From: Branchiostoma floridae
Taxonomy: Eukaryota; Chordata; Leptocardii; Amphioxiformes; Branchiostomatidae
NCBI RefSeq assembly: GCF_000003815.2
Contig: NC_049992.1
Coordinates: forward strand, 15,662,391 to 15,726,390
DNA length: 64,000 bases
Reading direction: 5' to 3'
Shown here: positions 36,163-50,000 of the stretch, one piece after another
Layout: every line of letters begins with the position of its first letter
Position numbering within the stretch: the stretch's first letter is position 1
Notes under the pieces: generated by a model
Seen by the model: only the letters and a program-made list of their open reading frames with translations
What the model was told of the DNA's origin: nothing
Databases searched by the model: none
Translations under genes and position numbers: made by a program

Positions 36163-39100
36163 CTATTCCTCTTCGTCCTTGTGTTCTACCTTCTTGAGTA
36201 TGCTGACGCACCAGTGGTAACACCTGGGCTCCGGTAGCGAGCCGGAGTACGCCCATTTGTCGTACGTCGGGTCATAACACTCGATCAAGTTCGACTCTGC
36301 CAACTCTCCGAAGCCGCCCGATACGAATATCTTCCCGTCGATGACACAAACGCTGCCGCTTGAGTGCATAGCTTTCATCGGTGCAACCTCCACCCACTGG
36401 TTCGCGATTGGGTCGTACGCATCCACTTCCTTAGAGTCGTCCCGTAGGTAGTATATCAGCCCGTTTAGCGTGATTGACTGCGGTACTTGGGACCATTCAG
36501 GCATGACGGAATTGTCGATAAAGTTCCACGTGTCTGTCGAAGGGTCGAAACATTGGAACAGGATCTTCTCACTTCCCTGGGACCTGCCGTTCACGTACAG
36601 CTTCCCTCTGCAAGCCGCCACCGTGAAGTCATTCATGGCTTTTATCATCGACTGGACCTGAGAAGATACAGGTATTAGAAGCAACTAAGTTGTGGCAACG
36701 AAAGACAAGAGCTGTACATAGTCAAAGCAAGGAGGTTAAAAAGACCTTTCAACCTCCTTGGTCAAAGCATAAAACAGTGCGTCCTGACTATCAAATACAA
36801 TGTAAGGAAACTGTTTTATTTTTAATCTCAATGCAAATATTCCACTGGCAAGACAGAATCAATGGGCCAAAACAGCATCCATTTGACAACCGGTGACTCA
36901 CAAACACTGTCTTTTCCTATGTTACGATTCTGTCGCTAGATCTGCTTGGTCAAGTTATCGTTTGAGAAGTCTTCAAGACAACAGACAGAAGAAGGAAGTA
37001 TTCACCTCTTCCCACGAGTTAGAGAACGGATCATATCTCTCCACATCCGCCACCGGCCCGTTGATGTCCGTCCCGCCCAGTAGGTAGATCTGTCCGTGTA
37101 GCACCACGGTCGCGCGGCACTTGTACGACTTCAGCATGGGCGCCATGGTCATCCAGCGGTCCGACTGGGTACTGTACTTCCACGTGGTGGCACAGCCGTC
37201 GCTCGTGATGGTCTCGTCTGTCGTTCCTGTCACGTAAATGTCGTTTCCAAGGGCAACAACTGCATATCTGGAGATAGACAGCAGATAGACGACATTACTT
37301 AGATGAACATATTCGTAATCTTATATCACTTTAACTTTTACACACATGTAATAATCTGTGAAGTATTACATGTAGGCAGAAATCTATCTGCAGTTCAATG
37401 TAAAGATTCCTTAGATACAGCACTAGGACAGATGTGCAACAGCTTTTACCTTTTATGAAACTCTTTCCTTGATAAGTATTTCCCTCTCGAATACAATCAA
37501 TCCATAAGCATTCTAGACCAATGTTCTTCGTGATTTTCTAGCACAATAAGCTATATGGTTGGGTACCCAGAATTGGTATCTTGGCGTTACACTGAGCAAT
37601 CTTGTACAAAAAAAGAAGACCAAGCTGCATATGCATATAGAGAAGAAGATGACTTCTGTACCCTTCCCTGTTGTATTCCGGTAAGTCTGAGAGTGTGTGC
37701 CAGGCGTTGTTCTTCGGGTCGTAACAGTCCACCTTCGCCAGCTTGGTGTCCCCTCCACTGCACCCGCCCACCACTACCATCGCCTCCGAGATGTCAAAGC
37801 ATGGGCGGGGCTTCATCCGGATGTTCGGGTTATCTGAGGTGAAGAGATTTAATATTCCTTATCAGGTAACGTCGATGTGTGTTTACTACATATGCAGCTT
37901 GATAAGCTCCACTTTGGAACGGATACAACCAAGGTATAACTTCCTTGATGAAACACATTTTAATGCAAGTTCTTCGATACATTTTGCCTCTTCAGTTGTG
38001 TCTTTGGTAGACCTATCGACACATTTTCACTGTGGCAGTCACACCAAAATGCCTTAGATACGTAACGTTACGAGCGGTGCATTATTTCAAACCATGTGAC
38101 AGTTCCTAGCTTGATATTTATGATGATACCACTTTTGCACAACTTCAACACTTGTGTAATAGCCTCCATAGCAGGCCCAGTAGGCATTTTCCGTGTGCGT
38201 TTTTTTGTGTGTCACAATACACTTTTGCTGTCCATTTCTTTTTGTACAGGGTCGTTTGTGCTGCCGATCGGCTACTATTGTAAGTACTTCTGTGCTACCA
38301 AAAGCTCCTTGTTGCTACCCATTCCTCCCCAGATAAGAGAGGTCCTGCTCTACCAAAAGCTCCTTGGTGCTACCCATTCCTCCCCAGATAAGAGAGTACC
38401 TGCTCTGTCGTAGTCGAAGACGTGGTAGCGGCGCGCCTCCTGCACCAGCTCCATACAGGCGGGAGAGGACAGGATGAGCGGCTCTGTCTCCACCTTAGCT
38501 ACCAGGTACCGCGGGTTGATGAACGGCAGGCGCACGTGCTCCAACACCTTGTGTAAGATGCTAAGCCTAAGGATGGAGGAGAATAAGACGTTTTGTTGTT
38601 ATTGCTGTCGTTTTGTTCTTGCAGCTAGTTTGTACTTCCGTTGCCCCTTTTAGACTATAAACTGTTCCTGGCCTCTATCACACAGCAGAAACATCAGTCA
38701 GCCGGGCTCTAAATGTCATTTTTGGCAGTAACGTTTAACTTAGTATTCTCGATCATCGCACGATTTTTGCAGATCGGCCGATGCTCGCATGTCAATGAGC
38801 TCAGCCCAATGAGATGCTGTAGTAGAGTATAGTTTTGGGGAAAATACGCTTGAGAGCCTCTAAAGGTTTAGAAATTTGGCGACCTTCTGGCGATCAATAG
38901 ACATGGCTGAAGCTCGTTAACTGTGTGACATGGGCTTTTAAAGACATCTTTACGACTACTTTTTGTCTTAGACAATTTAAGTCGTACTACAATGAGGTGG
39001 AACTCTCTGATTAGGATAGTAGAGTTTCCTTCAGAGCTTCTATGCGTCATATGTAGCTGACGTAGGTGGCGCTTTAATACTTTGCGGCAATAACACAATC

Positions 39101-42100
39101 CCAAACCTGACTATTAAAGTCTGTACCCCCCTTGCCACGGTTGATAAGTAGACTTCCTTATCCAGAATGCTGGTAACTGGTTGTGTAAAATAAAAAGTCT
39201 ACTTTAGTATGACCTACCAAGCTGCAAATGAAATTGTTTCCGGATCTCTGATTATGGTTAAAGGACAGCAGAATATCCACCCGTACCTGTTGTCCACGTC
39301 GGCGCGAACCCACTGCATGACGGACTCGTACACCTGCTCCTCCTTGTCGATCTGCAGGTTGACGTCAGAGATGTACTCCACCAATCTCTCCTGGGTGACC
39401 TGGGGACGAGACTTCCATTCTTCAGAATCATGTATGTACTATACATGCAATCTCCCAATCGCCCAACTGAAGCATAAAACATGCGTCACAATTCAAGCCG
39501 AATTTTTAGATCGAATGTAGCTGGCCGAAAATCTGTCCCATCACAAGTTGGGCTGGGATCGGCGTTTCATTCCGGAAAGTTTAAGTTACTGTCTTTTTTT
39601 GCATTTTTGGTGCACAGCTAACATCACACGGAGGTTTAGATTCCAATGGACGAGCTGGTAAAAATGGCCCGAAGCCCTAGTAATCGTCAGGATTTGGCTG
39701 AAAATACCCATTTCATTTGTCACGTCGGCCTAGCTCTTGTGACGGAGATTCTATCACGCACGTTGGCCCGTATTTTCAGACATTCTTTCAATATCTCTAC
39801 ATATAAAGCGTTATATCGTGCCAAACATCAACAAAATAATCTGAGAGTTTTCATAAGAATATTTTCCTAGTTGCCGACTATGTATTTGTTAAGACAACTT
39901 ACCTGTAAAAATTCCCCGGAAGTCTGGAACACCTCCAGGAAGTTATCTATGACGAACTCCTTGGCGAGTTCGGACAGCTCGGTGCAGTTGTGCGCCTCTG
40001 CGAACTCGTGAAAGCCGAGCACGTTACTGGCGTCTATCCTCTGCTGGAGGTACCGGCTGCACGCCTCGCGAACCGTGCCGAACTGGAACAGGTTAGCCGC
40101 CTCCAGAAGCGCTTCAACGTTCTTCTGGGTGATGTCCACTCGGCCTAGGTAAGGACGGAAAACAGGCTGTAGTCGCAGTAAATATGAGAGCAAATCAAGA
40201 GAGAAATGTTTAAACAATAATCTTCAGGTGGTTTTAATGTTGGTGTTTTAAATAGATTAAAAAAAAAAGATTTATGTATACTAGTATGCAGAGGACTACA
40301 GAATGGCTGTTACTCAAGCAGACTAACGTTTCATGTTGCATAAATGACCTTTCTTACACTACGTTTCACCAAGTTTCCAAAATCTATCAATTTGCTTGGG
40401 TAATTGCTATTAGTAAATGTATCTTGCGTATCGTGTCTAACCTTCATCGACACATAGAAGACTGGATGTTTTAGAGTCTTCTATAGAGTTTAAATTTCGA
40501 CAATGTAGATTATATATTCTAGGCACATGTCTACCAACACTACACGAAGCTATGAGGTGTATACTATCGATATATACTGTTAATTTTGTCACAAACGTGA
40601 TGCCAACTTTACCGGTGTAGGAGAACTCCAGGAGCAGCTCCATGATGTCCTCAGACACGGAGTGGATGACGATCTTGGTGGCGAGACTCTCGCGCAGTTC
40701 TCCGGAGAACATCGCCTTAAAGTAGCTACTAGCCGACGCAAGGACCACCTAAATTAAGAATGAAGAAAGAGTATTTATTTTTCAGGCATTCGTGGTTAGA
40801 AGAATGGTGCACAAACTACAGAATATAGGACGAACTAACCATACGCGTTTCAAGTATAGTGGAATAACATAAATGAAACGTTGTCATGTCTTCGTTTTTG
40901 TCTTCTTGTTCTTCTTTCCGTTTCCCACGTACGTTTCAGGTATCGTTTACATACCAACGCTTACGATGGGGCGACAGGATCTTAACCCACGTGCACGCCT
41001 TCATCTGCGATATGTTCTAACGTTTTGTCTTTTGAATACTCCAACACAGATCCGTTAGACAACAACACATACTTAAGTACTCTCCCTGCTATTATAAAGT
41101 CAATCTCTGGCAAAGAACCAGATCTGAATGCCCTGCTAACATTTTTCAGACGACCCATATCAACTGAACTTTATAACTCTATACCCGCTGGAGTTGAAGT
41201 GTAGATAATTAGTACATCCTACCCTGTGGCATGGGAACTCGGTGGCCCCCACACAGATGATGACGTCAGAGAACCGGCATTCCTTGCGCAGCTCCTGTAG
41301 TCCCGACATAAGATGGTCGGGATGTCCCGTGTCTTGGAACGTGAAGACGTCTTCTTCGTTCGTCATCTTCTTCTGCTGCGATGCACCCGACAATGTGGAA
41401 GTCTCAGAGTTCAGTGTGTTCAGCAGTTTCTTGTGGTTCTCCTGTATCAGAAAAAAAGGAATCTGTTCAACAATATTGACGTCATCTTTAATTTAACCCA
41501 ATCAGCAGTCGGCTGTCCAAGTCATCCTTGTACACGCTTCCTGAATGAAAGAAATATCAAATTAATTTTCTTGCGTCACATAACGGGTAAACCATACTAT
41601 TCTATGAGGGAAAATCACGATTCTCTTAAAATCTGAAAGGCTGCTTCAGGTTCCGTACACTTCACAAAATAGACTGTATGCATGCGGGTCCATTATTTGT
41701 TTGTGGGGAAAAGGTCTTCTTTGGAACATACGGACATGTCAAGAACCACAATGACATTGTACTTATTGTCCAATAGAATCAACAAGCGTGCCTATCTATA
41801 TGTATTCAAGGGTCGCAATTCTGTCACTCTCTATATGACCAGGCAAAAATTGAACACCACAGCAGAAGTAATTTTTAAAACTTACTGGCAAAACGCAAGT
41901 CGCAAAATTTCACAATCAAAACAAACTTGTAGCACCACAACGTGCATGGTTCGACATTATAAAAGTTGAACTTAGCACGTCATAACACCAAACTGGACAG
42001 TGTAAAACCTACAGTGTTAGTAGCGTTACTAGAGACCCAGTTCGTCAATCTTGTTTGTACGCCTCCCATATAGAAATTCCCAGAGTGTTGTTTGGCCCGA

Positions 42101-45100
42101 CTACACAGCCGTGAACCACACTCTGAAACATAACACAAGGCATAACAAACGTCACACAAGTTTACCGACGACGCTTTCCCACTGCGAAGACGTCGCCTGG
42201 ACGACGGGCCATATCCAGGAAGATGTAGAAATCCAAACATAATTATATACGTCTTATATCTTCAAGACGTTCAACTGAAAACAAGTCTTGAATCTGCTAC
42301 ATCTCAGAAGCAACTGCGACACGAAGAGATGGGGTCTTATTGGGAGCTAGATTTCGGCATGCACAAGCAAATATTTGAGTTGGACGGACGTTTAGATTAC
42401 AGCCGGACTGAGCGTGTTACTCCGTCATGAGAGTCCAGAGAGGTCCCTTGCTGAATATTTTCACGAGCTTCGGATATTTGAGTCTCCTTTACAGTCTGAC
42501 GTGAACAAAGTCAAAGGTTTGCTGCCTCAAAAGTGCTAATTGAAGCTTTAGAATATCTTTCCTCAGTGTCTTTCCATTGCAGAAATTGGCAAAAATGTTA
42601 AAGTACAGACAGTAATTGATAGTTAAATTAGACGCCCCGTAAAGAGTCTATCATTTGTGTCTATATTAAAAGAAAAGTTGTCAATATCTCATTGAAACAA
42701 GCAAGAACTGGCATCTCAGTGAAACAAACTGAAATTTATTACCAATGACGTAGCCAAGACGACCAAAGCATGAAATGGTAATCCTATATGAGGACATATT
42801 GAACCTTGACCTTTTGGCGTTTATGGTAATGTAAAGCAGCATTGAAAATGTCTAAACGTCTTGTGACTATTACTCACTAATGTTTCTGCGTCACTTCGTA
42901 AAAACACAACAAATAAATAGGTTCGACAACATCCTCAATGAATAATAAATACCTCGTAAGTCGTCAGCATCACAAAAACAACAACAATTTGTAGCCGTAC
43001 GGTTGAATAATATTTGTGCGTGATACGTCTACAAGCAATACTCAGTGAGAAGAAGAAATTTTGAATCTGTGACGTATCGAAAAGAGTTGTTTACAAACGC
43101 TTTCCTTCTCTCTCCACATCCCAGATGAGCTGGGTCAGGCCGGACAATGTCAGTCTCGCGAGGAACGCGACACACAACTATCCCAGACGGGGACCGATCA
43201 GCTGTGTAGGCATCGCAGTGTCTCTGGCTAAACCCTATACCCCACCCCTGTAACTCATTGAACAGCCCCTAAGCTTCATCACAGGAACAGGATTGGGTTA
43301 TAAAGAGGAGACCAACACTTCCCATATTTGACACGAGTTGCGTCATAGTTGGAACCAGAGTCGTGCCATGGGATGGCGCACGCTGAAATGGTCTAACGAG
43401 GGGAGAACCAAGTACAATGTATTACGAAATGTACCACAGGCGAAATGAGTGCAATCCAATACAATGTATCCCCAATTAGAAAATTACATGTGTCTGCCAT
43501 GTCGTCATTTGGAAACATTTACACAACGATTTGACTCAATAGAATCGATATAGAACAGAAGCTATACGGACAGGGACTACTATTGTGCATCAAACCTGCA
43601 CATATATTGCCCTGTACGTGCCCTAAAAGCGTTCCCAACAGTGCCTCGCCACTCGCCCATTTAGAATAGGTAACCGTATCTCATCAACCCAAGCTGACAA
43701 GAAGGTCAAGAGCAACATCTACTCCTAAACCTAGAATTGAACCCTAAAGCTATAGTTTGGTTTTACATTGTCTGGAAGACCAGATAGGCAGATACCCGTG
43801 CACATTACGGAATGGACGGTCCCCTTCTGCGTCGGATACGTGTTTAGGGACCTGGCAGTCATCGACTTAGACAAACATTGACAAAAATAAAACCCATTCA
43901 TAGAAGACTTACAAATGATAAAAAACGACAGAGTGACGTTTGCAAACCATTCGTCTATGAGAATTATCGGGTGGTATTTAGAACATACACGTCAAATATC
44001 TGCGCCGAATATTTGGTCTGTGCTAGTCTGTCCACAACTTTACAACGGACCACACCGTCACTCCGACACTCTATGTTTGTTCAGGCTCATGAGAGTTTGA
44101 CGTTCAGAAATGTATCAGTTTTGCCTGAATAATGTACTTACAGATGTAACAACGCCACGTACAAAACCGCTACTTTGCTGGCCGCCTCTGTTGATGTCTT
44201 CCTCGGAAAATTCTGGGCCGACGGAGACTCAGCTGTCCGCGTCACTCACGACGTCAGAGAACGTCACCGCAGCCAAACAAACAAAATCACTTTCTGCCGT
44301 CGGAGTAAAAAGAAAAACCTCAATCTCTTGAATAAACTTTACCAAAACGTTCCTCCATTAAATCAGCCGTGTATCTGCCGCCCCAAAATCATTAAATATA
44401 CAAAGATAGCCTTGACTATCTATAGGTTACTAGTATTATCATCTAATAATGTGAGAGATGCCTGACTTGCCCTTCCTTGCTCCCTTGTTATCGCATACTG
44501 TTGTTCACTATGTTGAGGTCATAACAGTATACTATTACAGAGTTTGACGGGGTACTTTTCGTTTTCTGTTTATCTAGGTACATAGGATAGAAATATTTGT
44601 ACCATTCACAGCATGCGTTTTCCTGTCACGATATCCAGTAGAAATATAATACAATGTTTTGAGCTAGTATTTTGTTCTTGTTTATCTATTTACTGTCTTC
44701 ATTTATGTAACAAGTTGCCTTATATTGAAGAGACACCTGAGAAGACAGGAACATTGTTTTCCAATACGGTCGTGAGGCTTGATTAAAATATCAACAAATG
44801 GGATGTATGTATCACACAGACGATCAGTTATGCATTCATGATGGCCACTTTAACAGTGTCCAGTGCTGAGAAAGGAACCAGTGACATTTGCTTCGTGATA
44901 AACAGACGGAAGAGACAAGAAATGGTGGTGTCAAAAGCTTGAAAAAATACTTCCAGTTTTACGTTTTAGTAAGTAAGGTTGGAAGTAGCTTCTTGGCTCA
45001 ACAGCTACCGCTATGCTTCCTGCGTCTTTTCGACTCTGTGCATCAAAAATATTAGTATGTTAATATATTGTGTAAGTTGTTACTTTTGAAGCACATGTAA

Positions 45101-45995
45101 AAAATGTACGCACACGACATACCCTACGGCAATCGTCTGCCTAACTCATGGTGTTCGGTCGTGGGGAAATGTGGTGACCAGACAAGTGCTTAACGTTAAT
45201 ACTGCCTCGTAAAATGTACTATGTTATATGGCACAAAGGAAGCGCCAACTTGTGGCTATTTTACGTATTGCAAGCTGCAGGCAATGCGCCATAGAAATAT
45301 CCAGAGCAATGGACGGGTACGATTTGGTAGCCTATGATACCGATGCGCAAAAGAGAATGCGTCAACAAGGTCATAACTGGCACAAACAAACCTTTAACAC
45401 GAAAAAGCACTAGTAAAAACTCTGTCTACGCCAAGAACCAACCGTCCTAAATACCGATGCAGGATCAACCAACATACCAATGACGGACATCATCATACAG
45501 ACTATAGGATGAAACAAAAATTCATTTGCAGAAACGAACTCTTTTTCTTCAGAGCTGTGATTTGTGCAAGCATAGAAAGCAACTTTCTGATATGACGATG
45601 GCAGGGCTTTAACAATTCGACCTTGTCCTTCGGGCTAGTTACAGAAATAACAACCCTGGCTAATATTACATGAGAGGCAACAAAACAGACAAATGACCAC
45701 CCAAACTTAAATATGTTCTTTCACATTCATCCCTTAACAGTTCCAGATGTGATATTCTACGCCCAGCAGCTGAGCTTTTCTACTTATTCAATGACTGGAG
45801 TGATATAATTAACTTACTTCGGACACACAGTATACAAATTGATGTTGCGTCATAAAAAAATGGCGATTCCTTGTTAATAGCGCTTTTAGTGGGAAAACGT
45901 CGCAACACGAAATGAAAAACATGTTCTGGACTTACTTGAGGAATTACGAAGACATCGTAGACGGTTTGCTCGCCCCAGAAAAAGTCTCCACTCAT
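36163..45995 (-). CDS. KLHL24-like: Kelch-like BTB-BACK protein, KLHL24/35/6 group
   Basis: Probably a substrate adaptor of CUL3 ubiquitin ligases. Minus-strand exons: 45995-45936 (tentative), 41441-41223, 40748-40613, 40144-39903, 39399-39287, 38566-38400, 37833-37662, 37267-37006 and 36657-36163. All junctions are GT-AG in phase, giving 1866 nt and 621 residues (human KLHL24 600). The BTB domain is at about 72-180 (FSDVIICV, then EFPCHR joined to VVLASASSYF). The BACK domain is at about 185-295 (VTQERLVEYISD, VYESVMQWV). Six kelch blades follow from about 315. Blades with GG are VVVGGCSGG, YLLGGTDING and FVSGGFGE; three others lack the GG pair (YVTGTTDE, YVNGRSQG, YYLRDDSK). Exon 1 is chosen because it starts after an in-frame TAA and ends in a phase-0 donor. 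Met46 in exon 2 is the alternative start. Confidence 0.85.
36727..36763. repeat. AAGGAGGTT hairpin, copy in kelch gene
   Basis: GCAAGGAGGTT, a 13-base AT-rich loop, then AACCTCCTTGGTC. The arms CAAGGAGGTT and AACCTCCTTG pair perfectly. It is the cleanest of the three AAGGAGGTT hairpins and lies in the last intron of the kelch gene. Confidence 0.75.
38158..38262. repeat. Dispersed repeat shared with 20246-20350
   Basis: It shares 'atagcctccatagcaggc' and 'ttttgctgtccatttctt' with the copy in D2HGDH intron 2. Here it is in the kelch gene intron between exons 6 and 7. Confidence 0.7.
38296..38405. repeat. 55-bp tandem duplication over a splice donor
   Basis: Two head-to-tail copies (38296-38350 and 38351-38405) carry 'taccaaaagctcctt' and 'cccattcctccccagataag' and end 'cctgctc'. 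They differ at three or four bases. The second copy contains the end of kelch-gene exon 6 and its donor, read on the minus strand as GAGCAG|gtactc. The first copy, inside the intron, reads GAGCAGgacctc, so its GT has become GA and it cannot act as a second donor. Confidence 0.85.
39040..39135. repeat. Dispersed repeat shared with 31616-31705
   Basis: Both carry 'tatgtagc(t/c)(g/a)a(c/t)gtaggt', then 'gcttt(a/t)', 'gca(g/a)(c/t)aa.aacacaat' and 'gtacccccttg', in the same orientation. One copy is in CPSF3 intron 13 and this one in an intron of the kelch gene. The family is not recognised. Confidence 0.65.
44142..44330 (-). other. Possible alternative 5' exon of the kelch gene
   Basis: On the minus strand a GC-richer stretch ends in a strong donor, ACATCT|gtaagt (last exon base 44142). 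It could splice to the kelch exon at 41441 in an open phase, but it contains no ATG in that frame and has an in-frame stop upstream. If real it would be an alternative non-coding first exon, with translation starting at Met46. The 5' limit is a guess. Confidence 0.3.
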
Positions 45996-47031
45996 GCCTT
46001 AGGAGGACGCTACTAGTACATCATATCGTCACGAATAGATTCTATATAGGGGATGTGCCATTTTCTGCCAAGGGGTGCTGAAATCAAATCGAGGACAGTG
46101 ACATGGCTAGAGAAGTCCTCGAGTTCCTTTGAAATACATGTGATGATTGTTTTAAATTCTGCAAGAGTCTCGACAATATAGTTGCATATTCCATCAGCGG
46201 TCCACTCGGAGTGGCTCATAGGCCAAAAGTTGTATGTAAACCACATTTACCACATTAAAATGTATTTTAAAAATCTGATACGTAAGCGTAGTGGTCCTAC
46301 TTTATGGCCTTGGATATATTTCTAAAGCATCTGCTTCTGTACGATTTCTGTATGTTAGGTATTGTCAATGCTGCCATAGCATATATATTATACGTGCATT
46401 CAACACTGACTGCAGCTGCTACTCAAGTCCAGTGAACTATCAAAAGTGACCGAAGGAAGACTTTCCGTAGCTCATGTGTGTACACTGAAGGTAACAAGAA
46501 TTCACAACTGACTCCCCCCCTTTAAACCGAGCATTTCATGATGACCTAAACGGAGGCGCGGATTCTTAAATATGTAGGTCGTAAAAATCTAGGTCAACGA
46601 GGAAAACATCTGTTAAATTTATGAAACACTTTCATATTGAATTAATCGATTCGCTCAACAAGTTTAAGCTAGTTTTATTAGTAATTCAGCATTTCTGTCG
46701 TAAATCAAAGTGTGTGAATTTTTTGTGAGCTGTTCTGTTAACGTTTATAGTACAGTATTACATTTTCCTACTGCCGTCAATCATTCACTCAAACTCAAAG
46801 CTGTAACGTTACTTATTGTCGTATTGAAACAAGTCGCTAGATGTCGTCATGCATCTGATATTTCTACGAATAAACACAGAATACTGAACAGAAATTAAGG
46901 AAATAAGTACGCATAAAAGAAAATAAGGACCTGTATGTTTATCTGCTAAAACATTTACATAAATCTGTACTTCTTCCTATTATGTGAATCTTTGCCCAAA
47001 TAGTCCACTACATGCGGGATCATAAACAAAG
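45996..47031. promoter_or_regulatory. Divergent spacer, kelch gene / GTF2H2
   Basis: One kilobase separates the tentative kelch start from the GTF2H2 start. The GTF2H2 ATG lies in AAGATGGCGG (47029-47038), a consensus YY1 site of the kind that marks TATA-less housekeeping starts. No TATA box or other motif is clear, and no extra exon was found. Confidence 0.5.
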
Positions 47032-50000
47032 ATGGCGGACGAAGATGTCGAGAAAACGTACCGGTGGGAAGGAGATTATGAGAAAACTTGGTAAGTATGA
47101 TCAACATTTACCACAGAAGTATGATTGGAAGTTATAAGCAACGTATAAACGTGCATTTGATATCCACGAGTGGTTATGTGATGCAAACGTGAGCTGTCAG
47201 ACTTCGTTATGAATGTGAGTTGGGGGAGGGGGGCGGTTTTAGACCGACGGCACATGGCAGCTTGCTGTTGTTGACAGTTGGACGTCAGATCAAACTTCTG
47301 CAGATTTGAACAAGTACCACTGCACGATGAGAGATTGTTAGTCAGATTAAACAAGAACTGTCTCTAAAACACGAGTGAGATGGCATCTTTGTGCAGTCTG
47401 TATTCGTTTCAGCAGTGCACTGTTTTGTATTTACAAAGCAACTTGCAATATAGTGCACTGTGTATTGTGTCACTTTATAATGAGGGTAAAGCACTGAGAG
47501 TGACTGCATTAAAATGTTGCTACTAAAGAAAGAGCAGGATGTAGAGAAGAGAAGAGAGACCGAAAGAAAGATCCATAAATCTTCACATCATAGATGCAAG
47601 CAAATTATGATAGAGTTTCTACAATATACACCGAAAAATACAATATACTTCCCGGCAAGATATGAATACAATTAGAAGCCGCTTAATTGCACGGCCTATT
47701 AACCAGTGAATTTTGTGCAATCATCCGGCTGGTGCAATAATGCGAAGTTATCTAGATGGACCACACTGATTTGGGATTTCGGGATTCCGTGCAGTTAACA
47801 AAAGTGTGCGTCAATCCGTAGTGCAATTAACTGGCTTCTACTGTATATGAAATACAGGTAAGTTTTATCAGATGCTTGCTTTTAACACTTCTTACAGTAT
47901 TGAAAAGTTCCTTCCAATGAATAAAGTTGTTAATGTTGTCCCCTGTCTGTGAAGGGAGGTACTGCAGGAGGATGCAGCAGGCTCGCTCCAGGCCAGTGTG
48001 GATGACATCATCCATAGGGCCAAGAGGAGGAGGTGAGGTCAACGACCTTTCAATAGACTTTCATCATCAAGTTGTTTCCTCTCATTGTACACAAATGATT
48101 CATGACTACATTAGTTAAACATCAGACCTTCCTTTGTCTGAGTTGTGATGGGGGCACTTTTGAGTTGTAAAGACGGTTATCCAAATCCAACTGGTGATTC
48201 AGTTAGTCAGTCATAGTCATATGGTGTCTAAGTTACAGCACGTAACTACATGTACTTAAAATAGGAAATATGAGTAGACAGCTTTCTTTCTACTTCTACC
48301 ACAGTTTACTAGTCACTTTTTTCCTTCGTATATACTATGCAAATTGATATACAAATGTGTTAGAATTCTTGCCATTCTGGTAGTAGAAATGAAATACATC
48401 TGTATATGATATATCACATGGTATGCTTTTATACTGTTCTTTCTTTCTTCAGATTACAGGATAGACAAGTCAATGTTCGACTGGGGATGGTGAGTTATGA
48501 ATTCTCTGTACCATCTTTTTGTAACGTTGTGCAATGAATACATGGCTGTAGTACTACGTTATTGGACAGTCAACAATTTGATATAAATCATTTTGAAACA
48601 AGGTACAAAATTTTAAGGTACATTGGTTTTACCAATGTTTTTCTACCTTCCCAGATGCGACACCTGTTTGTAGTAGTAGACATGTCACAGTCTATGGAAG
48701 ACCAAGACCTCAAACCAACAAGAATCCTGGTTACCCTCAAGGTAAGGCTCATCTTGTGTAAAGTTTCCATCTTTAGTTTTACAGGAAACATACCCAGAGG
48801 CAGAAATACTCATTAGTTTAAAAACTAATTTTATTAAATAAATTTACTTAAAAGTCTGGTCTCTGCCTGTAATACACTTATTTTCAATTAGTTAAAGTTT
48901 ATTTTTCTTCTTCTTAGTTGCATTTCTTCTAGGATTAATATTGTATATGATGTGAGACAAAAGTAGTTGATTTACATGCCTTCCATTCTTTTCAGTTACT
49001 GGAGAATTTCATAGAAGAATATTTTGATCAGAATCCAATTAGCCAGGTAAGACTCTCATTTCTCTTTTTACGTAATTTCATTTGCTTCAAATACATCAGT
49101 AGTATGTCGCATTGAGAGAGTCCTAGCCTAGAAAGACATGGAAGAGTTGAACTCTTGATAGCTTTCTTATTCAAAGTAATCCTTCTCATTTTATTACAAA
49201 GTTTTTACCACATTTGCTTCAGGATAGTTATCTCACACTCTTGTGCCAAGTTTCCAATGATAAGGTTTTTTCTATGAATAGTTTTGTGGATCAATTAAAC
49301 AAAGTTCTATTCTTCCGTACACAACCTTCTTTGATTCTTTCCATCTGTGGCCTTCATCAGTTATGTGATGTAAATCATGTTCTAAAACATTCCAATGTCA
49401 AGTAATGACATCACAATACAATAGGTTAAGTTTAGATTGCACTGATAGCATTTTTCATTTTGTACTGATGAAGGTAACAGATGGTTGTTGAAACATTAAC
49501 TGAAGAATCAAAGAAGGTTGTGTGACAAAGAAGACTGTTACACTGTTTCCTCAGCTTGGTGTCATCACAACTAAGAACAAGAGGGCAGAGAAGCTGACGG
49601 AGCTGGGAGGTAACCCCAAACGACACGTCACCCAGCTGAGGACTCTAAGCAGTGCTTCTTGTGTCGGGGAACCCTCCATCATGAACTCACTGGACCTTGC
49701 AGCACAGACACTCAAGTATGTCATTTTCCAACTATAGTATAGCCACCTCAGTAGAGCCTTACTTTTCAACAAGTATTTTAATAGAGTAAAATCTGAACAT
49801 AGTGTCAGAAGTGTCCCCCACTAGTGTCCGTACCCCCCAAAGTGATCCCCAGAAGTGTCAGTATGCCCACTAGTGTCCGTACCTCCAGATCTAGAAGTGC
49901 CATACCCCCAGTAGTGTCCGTAGCCCCAGAAGTGTCCGTACCCCCAGTAGTGTCCGTACCTCTAGAAGTGTCAGTACCCCCACTAGTGTCCGTAGCCCCA